Origin: Rhizobium sp. BK418
GTDB lineage: Bacteria > Pseudomonadota > Alphaproteobacteria > Rhizobiales > Rhizobiaceae
DNA length: 64,000 bases
Assembly: GCF_004341105.1 (NCBI RefSeq)
Contig: NZ_SLZK01000004.1
Location: forward strand, 124,001 to 188,000
Direction of reading: 5' to 3'
Made by a program: the position numbers and the translations under genes. The stretch's first letter is position 1, and every line of letters starts with the position of its first letter. Below are positions 61,612-64,000 of this stretch, in pieces. The notes beneath the pieces are model-generated. The model saw only the letters and a list, made by a program, of their open reading frames with translations. It was not told the DNA's origin and did not search any database.

Positions 61612-62604
61612 TCAATCGACCTCAGCCGTCGTGCTGCGAACAACGAGATTGGTCTCAAGCACGCAGCGCTCATCCCGCATGGCGTGGGCCCGCAGCATAT
61701 CGAGAAGCAGCGACACGGCGACACGGCCGGCCTCTACGGACCGGTTCGAGACCGAGGTGAGTGCCGGGTAGGTGACGGCGCCCAGCACGTCGTCGCAGCC
61801 GATGAGGCTGAAGTCACGCGGAACCGAGACCTTGTTTTCGGACAGCCCTGCCAGAACGCCGTGCGCCGTCACGTCGTCGAAGGCGACAGCCGCCGTTGCG
61901 CCGGTCGAAAGGATCGCCTTGACAACATTGCGACCGGACTCGTAGCTCGGCAGGGCTGCCGCCACGATCTCGACCTCGATGCCCGCCGGTGCCGCGGCGC
62001 TGCGGATCGCATTGCGCCGCTGATTGTTCGACCAGGAATTTGCCGGTCCGCTGACATAGGCGATCTTGCGGTGACCGAGCCTTGCCAGATGGTCGACAGC
62101 CTCGCGCACACCTGGGCCACTGTCGATGAGAACGCGGGGAATGCCCTCGATATCGCGATTGATCAGCACGAGCGGCAGCTGCGCAGCATGGGCGCGGATG
62201 CGCTCTTCCGAAAGTCGCGAAGACGCCAGCACCAGACCCTCGACCTGGCCGGCAAAGCGCCCCACCAGCTTGTCTTCCTGCTTCGGGCTTTCGCCGGTAT
62301 TGCCGAGGAAGATGCAGAATTCGGACCGATCCGCTTCGAGCTGGGCGGCCTGAATGAGCGGCGGGAAGAATGGATTGGCGATATCGGGCACGATGAGGCC
62401 TATATTTCCGTGGCGCCCCGTGCTGAGCGCGCGGGCCGTATGGTTGGGCACATAGCCCAGGGCCTCAGCGGCCTTCATAATCCGTTCGACGGTCTCCGGC
62501 AGCAGCATCTCTGGTCTCGTAAAGGCGCGCGAAACGCTGGATCTTGCGACGCCTGCCGCATCTGCGACCTGACTGATGGTAACGCCCTTGGCACGTTTAA
62601 TCAT
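61612..62604 (-). CDS. LacI-family transcriptional regulator
   Basis: Regulator of 330 aa. HTH VTISQVADAAGVARSSVSRAFTRPEMLLPETVERI, hinge ALGYVPNHTARALSTGRHG, and an effector domain with IGLIVPDIANPFFPPLIQ and FSLIGCDDVLGAVTYPALTSV. ATG at 62604; a GTG at 62610 has a slightly better ribosome site. Divergent from the NagB-like gene across an operator typical of LacI proteins. Confidence 0.92.
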   Translation of the reverse strand: MIKRAKGVTISQVADAAGVARSSVSRAFTRPEMLLPETVERIMKAAEALGYVPNHTARALSTGRHGNIGLIVPDIANPFFPPLIQAAQLEADRSEFCIFLGNTGESPKQEDKLVGRFAGQVEGLVLASSRLSEERIRAHAAQLPLVLINRDIEGIPRVLIDSGPGVREAVDHLARLGHRKIAYVSGPANSWSNNQRRNAIRSAAAPAGIEVEIVAAALPSYESGRNVVKAILSTGATAAVAFDDVTAHGVLAGLSENKVSVPRDFSLIGCDDVLGAVTYPALTSVSNRSVEAGRVAVSLLLDMLRAHAMRDERCVLETNLVVRSTTAEVD

Positions 62605-62692
62605 GGTCACCGGAAACCCTTGCCCCTCGGCTCCGCTTACCACGAAATTTGGAGCCGCATCAATCAACGCACCGACACTGCCACTCAATCGC

Positions 62693-62721
62693 TTGACATG
62701 CAACCGGTTGCATGGAATTCT
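62693..62721 (+). promoter_or_regulatory. TTGACA promoter with LacI operator in the spacer
   Basis: TTGACA (62693-62698) and AATTCT (62716-62721) are spaced 17 bases apart. The spacer carries ATGCAACCGGTTGCAT (62698-62713), a perfect 16-bp palindrome with the central CG pair expected for LacI-family sites. Binding there would block RNA polymerase, so the divergent LacI protein should repress the NagB-like operon and perhaps itself. Confidence 0.75.
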
Positions 62722-62745
62722 GAGGTCAATTAGAACAAAGGGAAC

Positions 62746-63600
62746 ATGACCGGACGCCGCCGTTCCTGCGGTCGTGCGACGCTTGCTCCCATCGCCGACA
62801 TGGAGCCCATTTTGAACGTTGCCACCGCTCACCGTCCGTCGCCGCGAACAAGCCGGGCCATCGACAGGCTGACGGTCGAAAGCTTCGCCACGCGGACCGA
62901 GATGGGAGCTGCCGCTGCCGCAGACATTGCCGGCGCGCTCATCAAATGTCTGTCCGGGCAGTCGACCGTGCGCATGGTGTTTGCGGCCGCCCCCAGCCAG
63001 GCCGAGATGCTTTCGGCACTTGCCGCTCAGCCAGGCATCGACTGGACGCGGGTAACGGCTTTTCACATGGACGAATATATCGGCCTTGATCCGACTTCAC
63101 CGGCGCGGTTTGCCAATTGGCTCGACACCTATGTCTTCACGCGGCTGCCGTTTGCCGCAGTTCACCGGATAACCCCGGAGCCGGATGTCGAGGCGGAGGT
63201 CGCCCGCTATTCCGGTTTGTTGAACGAGGCGCCGATCGATCTGGTGTGCCTGGGTATCGGTGTGAACGGCCACATCGCTTTCAACGACCCAGCGGTCGCA
63301 GATTTCAACGATCCGCTGGACGTGAAGATCGTTGAATTGGACGATGTCTGCCGAAAGCAGCAGGTAGATGACGACTGCTTCCCCGATCTTGCATCGGTAC
63401 CGCACAAAGCCATTACGCTGACCGTGCCGCGCCTGCTTCGCGCACGTCGTCTGTTCTGCGTCGTGCCGGGCGCGGTCAAGCGCGATGCGGTGTCGAAAAC
63501 CCTTTTCGGGCCGCTCAGCACCGATTGCCCGGCCACCATCCTGCGCAACCACGAGGCCTGCACTCTCTATATCGACAGGGACTCCGACCCCGATGCCTGA
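62746..63600 (+). CDS. NagB-like glucosamine-6-phosphate deaminase family protein
   Basis: 284-aa isomerase/deaminase of the NagB/6-phosphogluconolactonase fold. Seen: TAFHMDEYIGLDPTSPARFANWL (catalytic Asp) and GIGVNGHIAFNDP, the hallmark of NagB; CVVPGAVKRDAVSKTLFGP. The first phosphate loop, usually GGSTP, reads AAPSQ, so the substrate may differ from glucosamine 6-phosphate. AAAGGG lies just before the ATG at 62746; ATG at 62800 is an alternative nearer the family start. The next gene overlaps it by 8 bp. Confidence 0.87.
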   Translation: MTGRRRSCGRATLAPIADMEPILNVATAHRPSPRTSRAIDRLTVESFATRTEMGAAAAADIAGALIKCLSGQSTVRMVFAAAPSQAEMLSALAAQPGIDWTRVTAFHMDEYIGLDPTSPARFANWLDTYVFTRLPFAAVHRITPEPDVEAEVARYSGLLNEAPIDLVCLGIGVNGHIAFNDPAVADFNDPLDVKIVELDDVCRKQQVDDDCFPDLASVPHKAITLTVPRLLRARRLFCVVPGAVKRDAVSKTLFGPLSTDCPATILRNHEACTLYIDRDSDPDA

Positions 63601-64000
63601 AACCGACGCCATTGATGCCGATGCGCTTTGCGCCGATTATTTTGCCGCCACCCAGGCCCTGATGCGCCGCGTGCTGGAAGAGGAGAGGGTGCCGCTCGAT
63701 GAGGCGGCGTCAAAGCTTGCCGATCAGATCGCCGTCGATCGTCTGGTGTACATTTACGGCCCCGGCGGCCATTCGAACCTCGCCTCCCAAGAAGTCTTTT
63801 TCCGCGCCGGCGGCCTGATGCATATCAGCGCCATCCTCGATGAAGGCACATTGCTCTCAAACGGTGCGCTGCGCTCCATGGCGGTTGAACGTACGCCAGG
63901 CTACGGCAAGGTGGTGATCGCCAATCAGCGTCTCGGTGAAAGCGATCTGCTGATCCTGGTAAACGCCTATGGGATCAATGCCGCGCTGATCGATGCGGCG
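63593..64000 (+). CDS. SIS-domain phosphosugar-binding protein (UPF0309-like), 3' end outside window
   Basis: First 136 codons of a SIS-domain protein: LVYIYGPGGHSNLASQEVFFRAGGL (sugar-phosphate loop), ILDEGTLLSNGALRS and VERTPGYGKVV, as in UPF0309 proteins. It probably binds or isomerises a phosphosugar. It overlaps the NagB-like gene by 8 bp, so they are translationally coupled. Confidence 0.88.
   Translation, partial: MPETDAIDADALCADYFAATQALMRRVLEEERVPLDEAASKLADQIAVDRLVYIYGPGGHSNLASQEVFFRAGGLMHISAILDEGTLLSNGALRSMAVERTPGYGKVVIANQRLGESDLLILVNAYGINAALIDAA

Noticed and set aside
1..64000. CRISPR arrays, tRNA or rRNA genes, insertion sequences, prophage
   Set aside because: None seen: no regularly spaced repeats, no transposase or integrase motifs, no clear RNA-gene signatures.

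Overview
The window reads as a chromosome or large-plasmid segment of a rhizobial alphaproteobacterium (Rhizobium/Agrobacterium type). The signs are high G+C, a pcaDCHGB operon with divergent pcaQ, a CyaC-type membrane-anchored cyclase fused to a ferredoxin domain, many solute-binding-protein ABC importers each paired with a local regulator, and several TTG or GTG starts behind good Shine-Dalgarno sites. No tRNA, rRNA, CRISPR array, insertion sequence or prophage was seen. The first and last genes run off the window.

Layout. 1-11.3 kb: a truncated peptide-importer ATPase, then signalling and surface genes. These are two class III cyclases, a cyclase-like DUF3095 protein, a nucleotide-sugar dehydrogenase, two methyltransferases (one FkbM type), a GT4 glycosyltransferase, a polysaccharide deacetylase and a WGVRGS-type metallo-beta-lactamase-fold hydrolase. 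11.7-15.8 kb: a three-gene ABC importer with a fused permease behind a possible Pho box, and a tiny Gly/Asp-tailed membrane protein. 15.8-21.4 kb: protocatechuate degradation (pcaDCHGB, an SDR and pcaQ) with a palindrome matching the PcaQ-box layout. 21.5-31.9 kb: a beta-hydroxyacid dehydrogenase, a two-component system, a PmtA-like methyltransferase, DedA, IclR and acetamidase genes, DUF454, an HNH-like miniprotein, a Na/Pi cotransporter with a possible short upstream ORF, an O-methyltransferase and a frameshifted Ldh_2 remnant.

31.9-41.0 kb: a FadR-type regulator divergent from an operon with an RbsABC-type importer, aldose 1-epimerase, GMC oxidoreductase, galactonate dehydratase (DgoD, all expected catalytic residues present) and an SDR. 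This looks like uptake and oxidative (De Ley-Doudoroff type) use of galactose or a related sugar. 41.2-46.5 kb: a sugar importer without its own ATPase, a cytoplasmic sulfatase and a LacI regulator, behind a 20-bp palindrome. This looks like import and intracellular desulfation of a sulfated sugar.

47.2-64 kb is the least familiar part. It holds a Gfo/Idh oxidoreductase and a complete CUT1 importer; convergent D-threonine-aldolase-like and MlrC-like (M81) genes plus an NTF2-like gene; then RidA, an RpiR regulator, an SDR, a cytoplasmic GH20 beta-N-acetylhexosaminidase and an MFS carrier. A LacI regulator follows, divergent from a NagB-like deaminase and a SIS-domain protein across a TTGACA promoter that contains a perfect 16-bp operator. 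Together they suggest catabolism of an imported amino-sugar conjugate carrying an amino-acid or amide-like part. This is the best candidate here for an undescribed pathway.
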